Source: Mesorhizobium australicum
GTDB lineage: Bacteria; Pseudomonadota; Alphaproteobacteria; Rhizobiales; Rhizobiaceae
Assembly (NCBI RefSeq): GCF_900177325.1
Contig: NZ_FXBL01000004.1
Coordinates: 744,001 to 808,000, forward strand
Direction: 5' to 3'
Length of the DNA stretch: 64,000 bases
The notes below the pieces were generated by a model. The model was not told the origin of the DNA and ran no database searches. It was given only the letters and a program-made list of their open reading frames with translations. Position numbers and translations under genes: made by a program. Positions 35,790 to 43,371 of the stretch are shown one piece after another. The number at the start of each line of letters is the position of its first letter. Position 1 is the first letter of the stretch.

Positions 35790-36932
35790 TTACATCTTGC
35801 ACTTCTCGGCGTAGGCGTCGCCGTGGTCGGTGAAGGAGGTGCCGACGATCTTGTTGGTCAGCACGCCGTCGCCGTCCTTGTAGACCTCGCGCACGTAGAA
35901 GTCCTGGATCGGATGGTTGTTGGTGTTGAACTTGAACTTTCCGCGGACGCTGTCGAACTCGGCTGCCTTGAGCGCGGCGCGGAAGGCGTCGGCGTCCTTG
36001 ACGCTGGCCTTGCCCTTGGCCGCGATCAGCAGGTTCGCCGTGTCGTAGGCCTGGGCGGCGTAGATCGAGGGCAGGCGGTTGTATTCGGCCTTGAACGCCT
36101 CCACGAAAGCCTTGGACGCCGCGTTGTCGAGATCGGGCGCCCAGGAGGCGGTGTTCTTCGCGCCGATCGCCGCGTCGCCGATCGCCGGCAGCACGTCCTG
36201 GCTGAAGGAGAAGCCGGGGCCCATGACCGGAATGCCAACGCCCGACTGCGCGTACTGCTTCATGAAAGCGATGCCCATGCCGCCCGGCAAGAAGAAGAAT
36301 ACGGAATCGGCGCCCGAGGCGCGGATCTGAGCGATCTCGGCGGCATAGTCGGTCTGGCCGAGCTGGGTATAGACCTCGCCCGCCAGCTCTCCCTTGTAGT
36401 AGCGCTTGAAGCCATTGAGCGAATCCGTGCCCGCCGGATAGTTCGGCGCCAGGATGAACATCTTCTTGATGCCCTGCTGCTGGGCATAGTTGCCGGCGGC
36501 CTCGTGGAAGTTGTCGTTCTGGTAGGCGACGTTGAAGTAGTTCTGGTTGCACTTCTCGCCGGCGAGCGGCGACGGGCCGGCATTGACCGACAGGTAGAAC
36601 TTGCCCTGGGCGACCGCATTGGGAACGACCGCCATTGCGAGGTTCGACCAGATGATGCCGGTCAGAACGTCGACCTGCTCGGCCTGGATCATCTTGTCTG
36701 CGATCTGCACCGCGATCTCGGGCTTCATCGCATCGTCCTCGGTGACGACGGTGATCTCCGCATCGTTGGCCTTCTTGATCGCCAGCATGAAGCCATCACG
36801 CGCGTCAACGCCGAGGCCGGCACCGCCGCCTGACAATGTGGTGATCATGCCGATCTTCAGCGGCTCGGCCATCGCCAGGCCGGACACGCCGACCGCCAGG
36901 CCGAAGGCGATCGCTGCAAGAAGCTTACCCAT
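35790..36932 (-). CDS. HAAT ABC transporter substrate-binding protein, second system
   Basis: This 380-residue periplasmic binding protein of the Peripla_BP_6 type has a signal peptide (MGKLLAAIAFGLAVGVSGLAMA, then EPLKIG). Visible family features are 'ITTLSGGGAGLGVDARDGF' and the hinge-proximal 'NYPAGTDSLNGFKRYYKG'. Two cysteines (CNQNYF and terminal EKCKM) could pair. The start at 36932 is preceded by GGGAG. It heads the leftward operon SBP-BKACE-livH-livM-livG-livF-EamA. It is only distantly like the LivK protein at 3534. Confidence 0.9.
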   Translation of the reverse strand: MGKLLAAIAFGLAVGVSGLAMAEPLKIGMITTLSGGGAGLGVDARDGFMLAIKKANDAEITVVTEDDAMKPEIAVQIADKMIQAEQVDVLTGIIWSNLAMAVVPNAVAQGKFYLSVNAGPSPLAGEKCNQNYFNVAYQNDNFHEAAGNYAQQQGIKKMFILAPNYPAGTDSLNGFKRYYKGELAGEVYTQLGQTDYAAEIAQIRASGADSVFFFLPGGMGIAFMKQYAQSGVGIPVMGPGFSFSQDVLPAIGDAAIGAKNTASWAPDLDNAASKAFVEAFKAEYNRLPSIYAAQAYDTANLLIAAKGKASVKDADAFRAALKAAEFDSVRGKFKFNTNNHPIQDFYVREVYKDGDGVLTNKIVGTSFTDHGDAYAEKCKM

Positions 36933-37100
36933 CTCGATACTCCCGTTGTTTCATTGTCCCGCGGCGGGCCGCCGCCCGGTCTTTTTGCTCCACGACAGCA
37001 CTTTCCACAGTTCTGCGAAAACTTCCACCTCGACATGCGGATCGGCCAGCGCGTTTCCGGAAAGGGCTGCGATGAATTGTTGCCTACAGACTGAGCGGCG

Positions 37101-37865
37101 TCAGTCGCGGTAGGTCGAGCCTTCCTCGTCGAGGATGAGCTTGAGCTGGTCGAGGTGGCGCGCAGCGGTGGCGACCGGGTAGGCGTCCATCTGGCTGGCG
37201 ACCGTCTCGGCCACCTCGTCGGACAGGAAGCGCAGCGGCCGGCCGGTCCACAGCGCCTTGACGTAGTTCTCGCAGGCGCGCTCGAAGTAGTAGAGTCGGT
37301 CGAATGTGTCGGCGACGGTCTGGCCGATGACGAGCAGGCCGTGATTGCCCATCACCATGGTCTTGATCTTCGGATCGGCGAAGAGCTTCGCGCAACGCGT
37401 ACCCTCCTCCTCGAAGGCAAGGCCGCCATAGCCGTCATCGACCACGACGCGGTTGTGGAACATCGCCGAGTTCTGGTCGACCGCCGGCAAGCGCGAATCT
37501 GCCAGCGAGGCGAGCACGGTGGCGTAGCGCGAATGGACGTGCATGGCGCAGCGCGCGTGCGGCACGAGTCTATGCAGCGAGCCGTGCAAGCCCCAGGCGG
37601 TCGGGTCCGGCGCGTCCGGGCGCTCCATGGTGCGCGGATCGTTGGCGTCGACCAGCACGAGGTCGCTGGCGCGCACCCGGCTGAAATGCACCATGTTCGG
37701 ATTGATCAGGAACTGCGTGCCGTCGTCGTTGACGGCGAGCGAGAAATGATTGGCGACAGCCTCGTGCATGTCGAGCCGCGCGGTCCAGCGTAGCGCCGCC
37801 GCAAGGTCGATGCGCTGGTCGAAATGGGTGATGTTGGAACCGATACGGCGCGCGGCGACATTCAT
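37101..37865 (-). CDS. Class II aldolase/adducin family protein
   Basis: This 254-residue protein carries the zinc-binding pattern of class II aldolases: HVH at 109-111 (AMHVHSRYATV) and a third His in MGNHGLLVIG (His175). The family includes fuculose- and ribulose-phosphate aldolases and epimerases as well as many uncharacterised decarboxylases. AGGAG precedes the ATG. It lies 168 bases upstream of the second HAAT operon in the same direction and may act on the same substrate, which would fit catabolism of an imported acid or sugar derivative. Confidence 0.87.
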   Translation of the reverse strand: MNVAARRIGSNITHFDQRIDLAAALRWTARLDMHEAVANHFSLAVNDDGTQFLINPNMVHFSRVRASDLVLVDANDPRTMERPDAPDPTAWGLHGSLHRLVPHARCAMHVHSRYATVLASLADSRLPAVDQNSAMFHNRVVVDDGYGGLAFEEEGTRCAKLFADPKIKTMVMGNHGLLVIGQTVADTFDRLYYFERACENYVKALWTGRPLRFLSDEVAETVASQMDAYPVATAARHLDQLKLILDEEGSTYRD

Positions 37866-37946
37866 GGGCTGGGCTCCTGCGAGGCCGCAGCATGCACCGG
37901 CGCGAGACCCCGCACAACAGCACCGATCTTCCGGGCCGTAGTCCTG

Positions 37947-38040
37947 AAACGAAAATGGCCGCCACGGTGGAGGGGGGTTCCGTGGCGGCCTTACTCGAAA
38001 CGATGCGGCAGCCCGGAGAGGGGGGATGAGGCTGCCGCAG
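37947..38040 (-). ncRNA. Candidate small RNA with two hairpins bearing C-rich anti-Shine-Dalgarno loops
   Basis: On the minus strand two perfect stems follow each other. The first has a 10-base stem (38039-38030 with 38013-38004) and loop TCATCCCCCCTCTCCG. The second has an 11-base stem (37990-37980 with 37967-37957), loop AACCCCCCTCCA, and is followed by ATTTTCGTTT, making it a rho-independent terminator. A CTATAC -10-like box lies at 38052-38047, so an RNA of about 90 bases could start near 38040; the -35 region is weak. The repeated CCCCCCTC(T)CC loops could pair with Shine-Dalgarno sequences, as proposed for the alphaproteobacterial 'cuckoo'-type RNAs. No coding gene explains the structure. 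Confidence 0.55.
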
Positions 38041-38189
38041 TGTCCGGTATAGGCGGGGGACGGGCCTTCAACCGAACTCGGCGTTAATTGCCGATGACCG
38101 TGATTTGGGTCCCTGAACGTGGCGATTCAAGGGCGCCAAGATTACATCTTTGTAACGAACCCGTGAGAATCGGGGACGTCCTCCCGGTC

Positions 38190-38206
38190 CTGTCAGGTCC
38201 TGACAG
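38190..38206. promoter_or_regulatory. Perfect palindrome upstream of polA
   Basis: CTGTCAGG-T-CCTGACAG is an 8-base perfect inverted repeat with a one-base centre, 64 bases before the polA start. A second dyad TTACA-N4-TGTAA lies at 38142-38155. Either could be a protein-binding site in the polA promoter region; no factor is assigned. Confidence 0.4.
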
Positions 38207-38269
38207 CTACCGCTGGCCCGCGCGGCTTTCCGATAGACCGTACGTCGCCAGCGCGCTATCCCTTCGGCC

Positions 38270-41260
38270 ATGAAAAAAGGCGATCACCTCTTCCTCGTCG
38301 ATGGCTCGGGCTACATCTTCCGCGCCTACCATGCCTTGCCGCCGCTCACCCGCAAGTCCGACGGGCTGCCTGTGGGTGCGGTCTCAGGCTTCTGCAACAT
38401 GCTCTGGAAGCTGATGCAGGATGCGCGCAACACCGACGTCGGCGTCACGCCCACCCATCTGGCGGTGATCTTCGACTATTCGTCGAAGACATTCCGCAAC
38501 GAGCTTTATCCCGAATACAAGGCCAACCGCTCCGCACCGCCGGAAGACCTGATCCCGCAGTTCGGGCTGATCCGGCAGGCGACCAAGGCCTTCGATCTGC
38601 CCTGCATCGAAATGGAGGGCTTCGAGGCGGACGACCTGATTGCGACCTACTGCCGGCTGGCGCGGGAGGCAGGCGCAGACGCTACGATCATCTCATCCGA
38701 CAAGGACCTGATGCAGCTCGTTGGCCCGGCGGTGTCGATGTACGACCCGATGAAGGACAAGGAAATCAAGATTCCCGAGGTCATCGAGAAGTGGGGCGTG
38801 CCGCCGGAGAAGATGATCGACCTGCAGGCGCTGACGGGCGATTCCATCGACAACGTGCCGGGCGTGCCGGGCATCGGGCCGAAGACGGCCGCCCTCCTGC
38901 TCGAACAGTTCGGCGACCTCGACACGCTGCTGGCTCGTGCCGGCGAGATCAAGCAGGAGAAGCGGCGCGAGGCGATCATCGCCAATGCCGAGAAGGCGCG
39001 TATCTCGCGGCTCCTGGTGACGCTGAAGGACGACGTGCCGAACGTCGAACCGCTGGAGGATTTCGTCCTCCAGCCGCCGAACGGGCCGAAGCTGATCGCC
39101 TTCCTCAAGGCGCTGGAGTTCACCACGCTGACCCGGCGCGTGGCGGAAGCGAGCGGCACGGATGCGGCTGAGGTGGAAGCAGCCGTGGTCAAGGTGGAAC
39201 TTGGCGACGCCGCGCACGGGCCGGATGTGGGGGCGGGCGACAGCGTTCCAACCTCCGCCTTGCGGGGAGGTCGCCCCGAAGGCGCGGGTGGGGGTGAAGC
39301 CGCCTCGACTCCTGCCGGTGCATCCCCACCCACTCCCCTCAGAGGGGAGGGGGACACGCCTCAAACCCTCGCTGCCGCCCGCGCCGAGACGGCGGCGTCG
39401 ATGCCATTCGACGTAAAGTCGTACACTTGCATCCGCGACATCGCCGAACTCTACCGCTGGATGGACGAGGCACGGGACGCAGGCGTCGTCGCCTTCGACA
39501 CCGAGACCACTTCGCTCGATCCGATGCAGGCGGAGCTGTGCGGTTTCTCGATCGCCACCGCACCCGGCCGAGCGGCCTACGTGCCGGTCGGCCACAAGAA
39601 CGGTGTCGGCGACCTGCTCGGCGGCGGGCTGGTGGAGAACCAGATTCCAATCCGCGATGCGCTCGCCGCGTTAAAGCCGTTGCTGGAGGACCCGTCGGTC
39701 CTGAAGGTTGCGCAGAACCTGAAATACGACCTGGTGGTGATGAACCGCCACGGCATCGACGTGCGCCCCTACGACGACACGATGCTGCTGTCCTACGTTG
39801 TCGACGGCGGCGCATCGACCAGCCACGGCATGGACGCGCTGTCGGAGAAGTGGCTCGGCCACAAGCCGATCGCCTTCAAGGACGTCAGCGGTTCGGGCAA
39901 ATCGTTCCAGACTTTCGACATGGTCGATCTCGAGCGGGCGACCTGCTACGCGGCCGAGGACGCCGACGTGACGCTGAGGCTCTGGCTGGTCTTGAAGCCG
40001 CGGCTCGTCGCGAAAGGCCTCGTCTCGGTCTACGAGCGGCTGGAGCGGCCGCTGGTGCCGGTGCTGTCGAACATGGAGCAGCGCGGCATCTCGATCGACC
40101 GGCAGATCCTTTCGCGCCTCTCGGGCGAACTGGCGCAGAACGCCGCCCGCATCGAGGACGAGATCTATGCGCTGGTCGGCGAACGGATCAACATCGGCTC
40201 GCCCAAGCAACTGGGCGACATCCTCTTCGGCCGGATGGGCCTGCCGGGCGGCTCGAAAACCAAGACCGGCCAGTGGTCGACATCGGCGCAGCTTCTCGAG
40301 GACCTTGCGGCGGAAGGCCACGAACTGCCGCGCAAGATCGTCGACTGGCGCCAGCTCACCAAGCTGAAATCGACCTATACGGATGCGCTGCCGGGTTTCG
40401 TGAACCCGGAGACCGGCCGCGTGCACACCTCCTACGCGCTTGCCTCGACGACGACGGGACGATTGTCCTCGTCCGACCCCAACCTGCAAAACATCCCGGT
40501 TCGCACCGCCGAAGGCCGGAAGATCCGCACCGCCTTCGTCGCCGAACCCGGCCACAGGCTGATCTCGGCCGACTACAGCCAGATCGAGCTGCGCGTTCTG
40601 GCGCATGTCGCCGACATTCCGCAGTTGAAGAAGGCCTTTTCCGAGGGTGCCGACATTCACGCGATCACGGCCTCGGAGATGTTCAATGTGCCGGTCGCCG
40701 GCATGCCGTCGGAAATCCGCCGGCGGGCCAAGGCGATCAATTTCGGCATCATCTACGGCATTTCAGCCTTCGGGCTGGCCAACCAGCTGTCTATTCCACG
40801 CGAGGAGGCGTCGGACTACATCAAGCGCTACTTCGAGCGTTTCCCCGGCATCCGCGACTATATCGAGGAAACCAAGGAGTTCGCGCGCCGCGAAGGCTAT
40901 GTCGAGACCATCTTCGGCCGGCGCATCCACTATCCGGAGATCAGGTCGCCGAACCCGTCGGTGCGTGCGTTCAACGAGCGCGCCTCGACCAATGCGCGGC
41001 TGCAGGGCACGGCCGCCGACATCATCCGCCGCGCCATGATCCGCATGGACGCGGCACTCGTCGCCGCCGAACTGGATGCGGTGCGCATGCTCCTGCAGGT
41101 GCACGACGAACTGATTTTCGAGGCGCGCGAGGAGGATGTCGAGCTGGCGATCCCGGTGATCCGCGAGGTGATGGAGAACGCGGCGATGCCGGCGGTGTCG
41201 ATGTCCGTGCCGCTCAGCGTCGACGCGCGCGCCGCGCACAACTGGGACGAGGCGCATTGA
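38270..41260 (+). CDS. polA: DNA polymerase I
   Basis: Pol I fills gaps and removes RNA primers. The 996-residue product has a 5'-3' exonuclease domain (about 1-290, 'LFLVDGSGYIFRAYHALPP' and 'SSDKDLMQLV'), a proofreading domain (about 385-570, FDTETTSLDP with intact DEDDy acidic residues) and the polymerase domain with 'LISADYSQIELRVLAH' (motif A), 'RRRAKAINFGIIYGIS' (motif B) and 'LLQVHDELIFEA' (motif C). Residues of roughly 327-362 are an in-frame palindromic repeat, rich in Gly, Ala, Pro and Arg, in the linker between the exonuclease domains, so the enzyme is longer than E. coli Pol I (928). All active sites appear intact. Confidence 0.97.
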   Translation: MKKGDHLFLVDGSGYIFRAYHALPPLTRKSDGLPVGAVSGFCNMLWKLMQDARNTDVGVTPTHLAVIFDYSSKTFRNELYPEYKANRSAPPEDLIPQFGLIRQATKAFDLPCIEMEGFEADDLIATYCRLAREAGADATIISSDKDLMQLVGPAVSMYDPMKDKEIKIPEVIEKWGVPPEKMIDLQALTGDSIDNVPGVPGIGPKTAALLLEQFGDLDTLLARAGEIKQEKRREAIIANAEKARISRLLVTLKDDVPNVEPLEDFVLQPPNGPKLIAFLKALEFTTLTRRVAEASGTDAAEVEAAVVKVELGDAAHGPDVGAGDSVPTSALRGGRPEGAGGGEAASTPAGASPPTPLRGEGDTPQTLAAARAETAASMPFDVKSYTCIRDIAELYRWMDEARDAGVVAFDTETTSLDPMQAELCGFSIATAPGRAAYVPVGHKNGVGDLLGGGLVENQIPIRDALAALKPLLEDPSVLKVAQNLKYDLVVMNRHGIDVRPYDDTMLLSYVVDGGASTSHGMDALSEKWLGHKPIAFKDVSGSGKSFQTFDMVDLERATCYAAEDADVTLRLWLVLKPRLVAKGLVSVYERLERPLVPVLSNMEQRGISIDRQILSRLSGELAQNAARIEDEIYALVGERINIGSPKQLGDILFGRMGLPGGSKTKTGQWSTSAQLLEDLAAEGHELPRKIVDWRQLTKLKSTYTDALPGFVNPETGRVHTSYALASTTTGRLSSSDPNLQNIPVRTAEGRKIRTAFVAEPGHRLISADYSQIELRVLAHVADIPQLKKAFSEGADIHAITASEMFNVPVAGMPSEIRRRAKAINFGIIYGISAFGLANQLSIPREEASDYIKRYFERFPGIRDYIEETKEFARREGYVETIFGRRIHYPEIRSPNPSVRAFNERASTNARLQGTAADIIRRAMIRMDAALVAAELDAVRMLLQVHDELIFEAREEDVELAIPVIREVMENAAMPAVSMSVPLSVDARAAHNWDEAH
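39250..39355. repeat. Palindromic repeat element inserted in frame in polA
   Basis: The segment begins with an ACCTCC/GGAGGT hairpin and ends with CTCCCCTCAGAGGGGAG, with GGTGGGGG/CCCCACCC arms between. Style and sequence resemble the intergenic elements at 1795-1922 and 17130-17160. It encodes a low-complexity peptide and keeps the polA frame open. The location in a flexible inter-domain linker explains tolerance. Confidence 0.7.
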
Positions 41261-41299
41261 AGGCGTCCCGATCGCGTTCGATCTGAGCCGCGGGTCCGC

Positions 41300-41698
41300 T
41301 CAGGCGGAGGCGCACTTCCCGCAGGTGCCGCGCAATTCGATGGCGGCCTTGCTCGCCTTGAAGCCCGTAGCCTGCGCCCAGGCTTCCAGGCGTTCGGACA
41401 GGACCGGATCGGTGAATTCCGTCACTTGGCCGCAGGTTTCGCAGATGGCGAAGCCGGTGATGCCGTGGTCGTGGTGATGGTGGCCGTGGCAGGCGACGAA
41501 GGAATTTATGCTCTCCAGCCGATGCACCAGCCCGCTCTTCATCAGCGTGTCGAGCGCGCGGTAGACCTGCAGCGGCGCACGAAAGCCATCGTCGCGAAGC
41601 TGGTCGAGCAGGGCATAGGCGCTGAGCGGCCCTTCGGACTTTTCGAGCCGATCGAGCACGAGGGTCTGGTTTCGCGTAAGGTCCGTCCTGGTCGCCAT
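41300..41698 (-). CDS. zur: Fur family zinc uptake regulator Zur
   Basis: This metal-responsive repressor has 132 residues. A winged helix (about 8-62, 'APLQVYRALDTLMKSGLVHR') precedes a histidine-rich metal site HGHHHHDHG (71-79) and two CXXC pairs (Cys86/Cys89 in CETC and Cys126/Cys129 in CGKC) that hold the structural zinc. This pattern fits Zur better than Fur or PerR. I chose the ATG at 41698 because GAAGG lies 5 bases upstream; an ATG at 41713 would add five residues. Targets would be zinc importers, none of which is in the window. Confidence 0.85.
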   Translation of the reverse strand: MATRTDLTRNQTLVLDRLEKSEGPLSAYALLDQLRDDGFRAPLQVYRALDTLMKSGLVHRLESINSFVACHGHHHHDHGITGFAICETCGQVTEFTDPVLSERLEAWAQATGFKASKAAIELRGTCGKCASA

Positions 41699-41779
41699 AT
41701 TGCCTTCAACCATTCCGCGCGCGGTTTGTGAAGCGCGATGGCACGAATATGGGGGCTTTGCCTGAGGAAGCCAAGCGGT

Positions 41780-42475
41780 TCAGGCCGGACGCATGCCCGC
41801 GAGCGTCGCGAGGAGGTCGGCAAGGCCGTCGATGACGATGTCGGCGCCGATCTCGTCGACAGGCACGGAGGTGTAGCCGCCGCGCAGCGCGATCACCGGA
41901 ATGCCCGCCGCGCGGGCAGAGCCGACATCCGCGACGCTGTCTCCGACCAGGACAGCGTCCTCCGGCCTGAGGCCCAGCCGGTCGAGCGCGGCGAAGATCA
42001 TGTCGGGCGCCGGCTTCTTCTCCACGCCCGAATCGCCGCCGATCACGGCGTCGAGATAGGGAGAAAGCCCGAAATGATCGAGGATCGCCTCGGTGGGCAT
42101 CTGCGGCTTGTTGGTGACGACGCCCATCAACACGCCCTGCGCATGGAGCTCCTCGACGATTTCCCGCGCGCCGGGCGTCAGCACGGTGAGCACGGTCAGG
42201 TGATCGGCATATATGCCGATCATAGCTTCGTATTCGAGATCGAGCTCGTCGGCGTCCAGCGGATGGCCGACCGCGATGAAGGCGCGCTCGACCAGCTTCT
42301 TCACCCCGTTGCCGATCATCGACACCACGTCAGGCAGCGACAGCGGCCCGAGCCCGCGACGCATCAGCAGGATATTGATCGACGCATGCAGGTCGGGCGC
42401 CGAATCGATCAGCGTTCCGTCGAGGTCGAACAGGACCGCCCGCGGCCAGGTGTCGCTCAAATCAGGTTTCTCCAA
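41780..42475 (-). CDS. gph: Phosphoglycolate phosphatase
   Basis: This HAD-superfamily phosphatase has 231 residues. The catalytic motif I DLDGTLID (Asp17 nucleophile, Asp19) is followed by a helical cap domain, motif II VVTNK, motif III Lys in EKKPAPDMI and motif IV VGDSVADV. It would dephosphorylate 2-phosphoglycolate formed by DNA repair or oxygenase side reactions. It lies 44 bases downstream of rpe in the same direction, a linkage common in bacteria. Confidence 0.9.
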   Translation of the reverse strand: MEKPDLSDTWPRAVLFDLDGTLIDSAPDLHASINILLMRRGLGPLSLPDVVSMIGNGVKKLVERAFIAVGHPLDADELDLEYEAMIGIYADHLTVLTVLTPGAREIVEELHAQGVLMGVVTNKPQMPTEAILDHFGLSPYLDAVIGGDSGVEKKPAPDMIFAALDRLGLRPEDAVLVGDSVADVGSARAAGIPVIALRGGYTSVPVDEIGADIVIDGLADLLATLAGMRPA

Positions 42476-42519
42476 GGCCGATCGAACAGTTCGATCTTGA
42501 TCCGCTTTACGGCGATTTT

Positions 42520-43203
42520 CTAGGCCGCGCGCTTCATCGCGCCGTCCGACGCCGTGCGGATCGCTTCGATGTTGGCGCGGTAGGAGGCTTCGGAGCCGCC
42601 TTTGAAGACGGCGGAGCCGGCGACCAGCACGTTGGCGCCGGCAGCAGCGACGAGAGGGGCAGTCTCGGGCGTGACGCCACCGTCGATCTCGATGTCGATC
42701 GGCCGGTCGCCGATCATCGCCTTCACGCGCTTCACCTTCTCGACCACGGAGGGGATAAAGGCCTGGCCGCCGAAGCCGGGATTGACGGTCATCAGGAGCA
42801 CCAGGTCGAGTCGGTCGAGCACGTATTCGATGACGCTCTCAGGCGTCGAGGGATTGAGCGACACGCCGGCCTTCTTGCCGAGATTGCGGATCGCCTGCAG
42901 CGATCGGTCGAGATGCGGCCCGGCCTCGGCATGGACCGTGATGACGTCGCAGCCGGCATCCGCGAATGCGGCGAGATAGGGATCGGCGGGCGTGATCATC
43001 AGGTGGCAGTCGAACACCTTGTCCGTGCGGTTGCGGATAGCCTTGATGACCGGCGGACCGAAGGTGATGTTCGGCACGAAATGGCCGTCCATGACGTCGA
43101 GATGGATCCAGTCCGCGCCGGCGCGCACGATCGTCTCGACCTCGTCGCCAAGCTTCGAGAAGTCCGCCGAGAGAACCGACGGCGCGATGATGGTTCGGCT
43201 CAT
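42520..43203 (-). CDS. rpe: Ribulose-phosphate 3-epimerase
   Basis: Rpe interconverts ribulose-5-phosphate and xylulose-5-phosphate. The 227-residue TIM barrel shows [15 protein letters not shown], the metal/catalytic segment [33 protein letters not shown] and IEIDGGV, all invariant family motifs. It precedes gph on the same strand and is divergent from the metacaspase operon by 168 bases. Confidence 0.96.
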   Translation of the reverse strand: MSRTIIAPSVLSADFSKLGDEVETIVRAGADWIHLDVMDGHFVPNITFGPPVIKAIRNRTDKVFDCHLMITPADPYLAAFADAGCDVITVHAEAGPHLDRSLQAIRNLGKKAGVSLNPSTPESVIEYVLDRLDLVLLMTVNPGFGGQAFIPSVVEKVKRVKAMIGDRPIDIEIDGGVTPETAPLVAAAGANVLVAGSAVFKGGSEASYRANIEAIRTASDGAMKRAA

Positions 43204-43371
43204 GCGTCCTGCCTCGCTATGGTCATGGTGGGAGACGTTTGCCCACGCGGGGGGCGACGGGTCAAGGCGTTTCTCTCTTTGGCGGCGACCTGTACCGGTT
43301 CAAAAATCGGCCTCAATCTGCCATGAACCTTCCCTTACGGCCGGTGCGCCGCTTGGGCTTGGGAGAGACGA

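Noticed and set aside
41722..41760. TGGCACG ... TTGC resembling a sigma-54 promoter upstream of zur
   Set aside because: The spacing between the two elements is much too long for the TGGCACG-N4-TTGC consensus.
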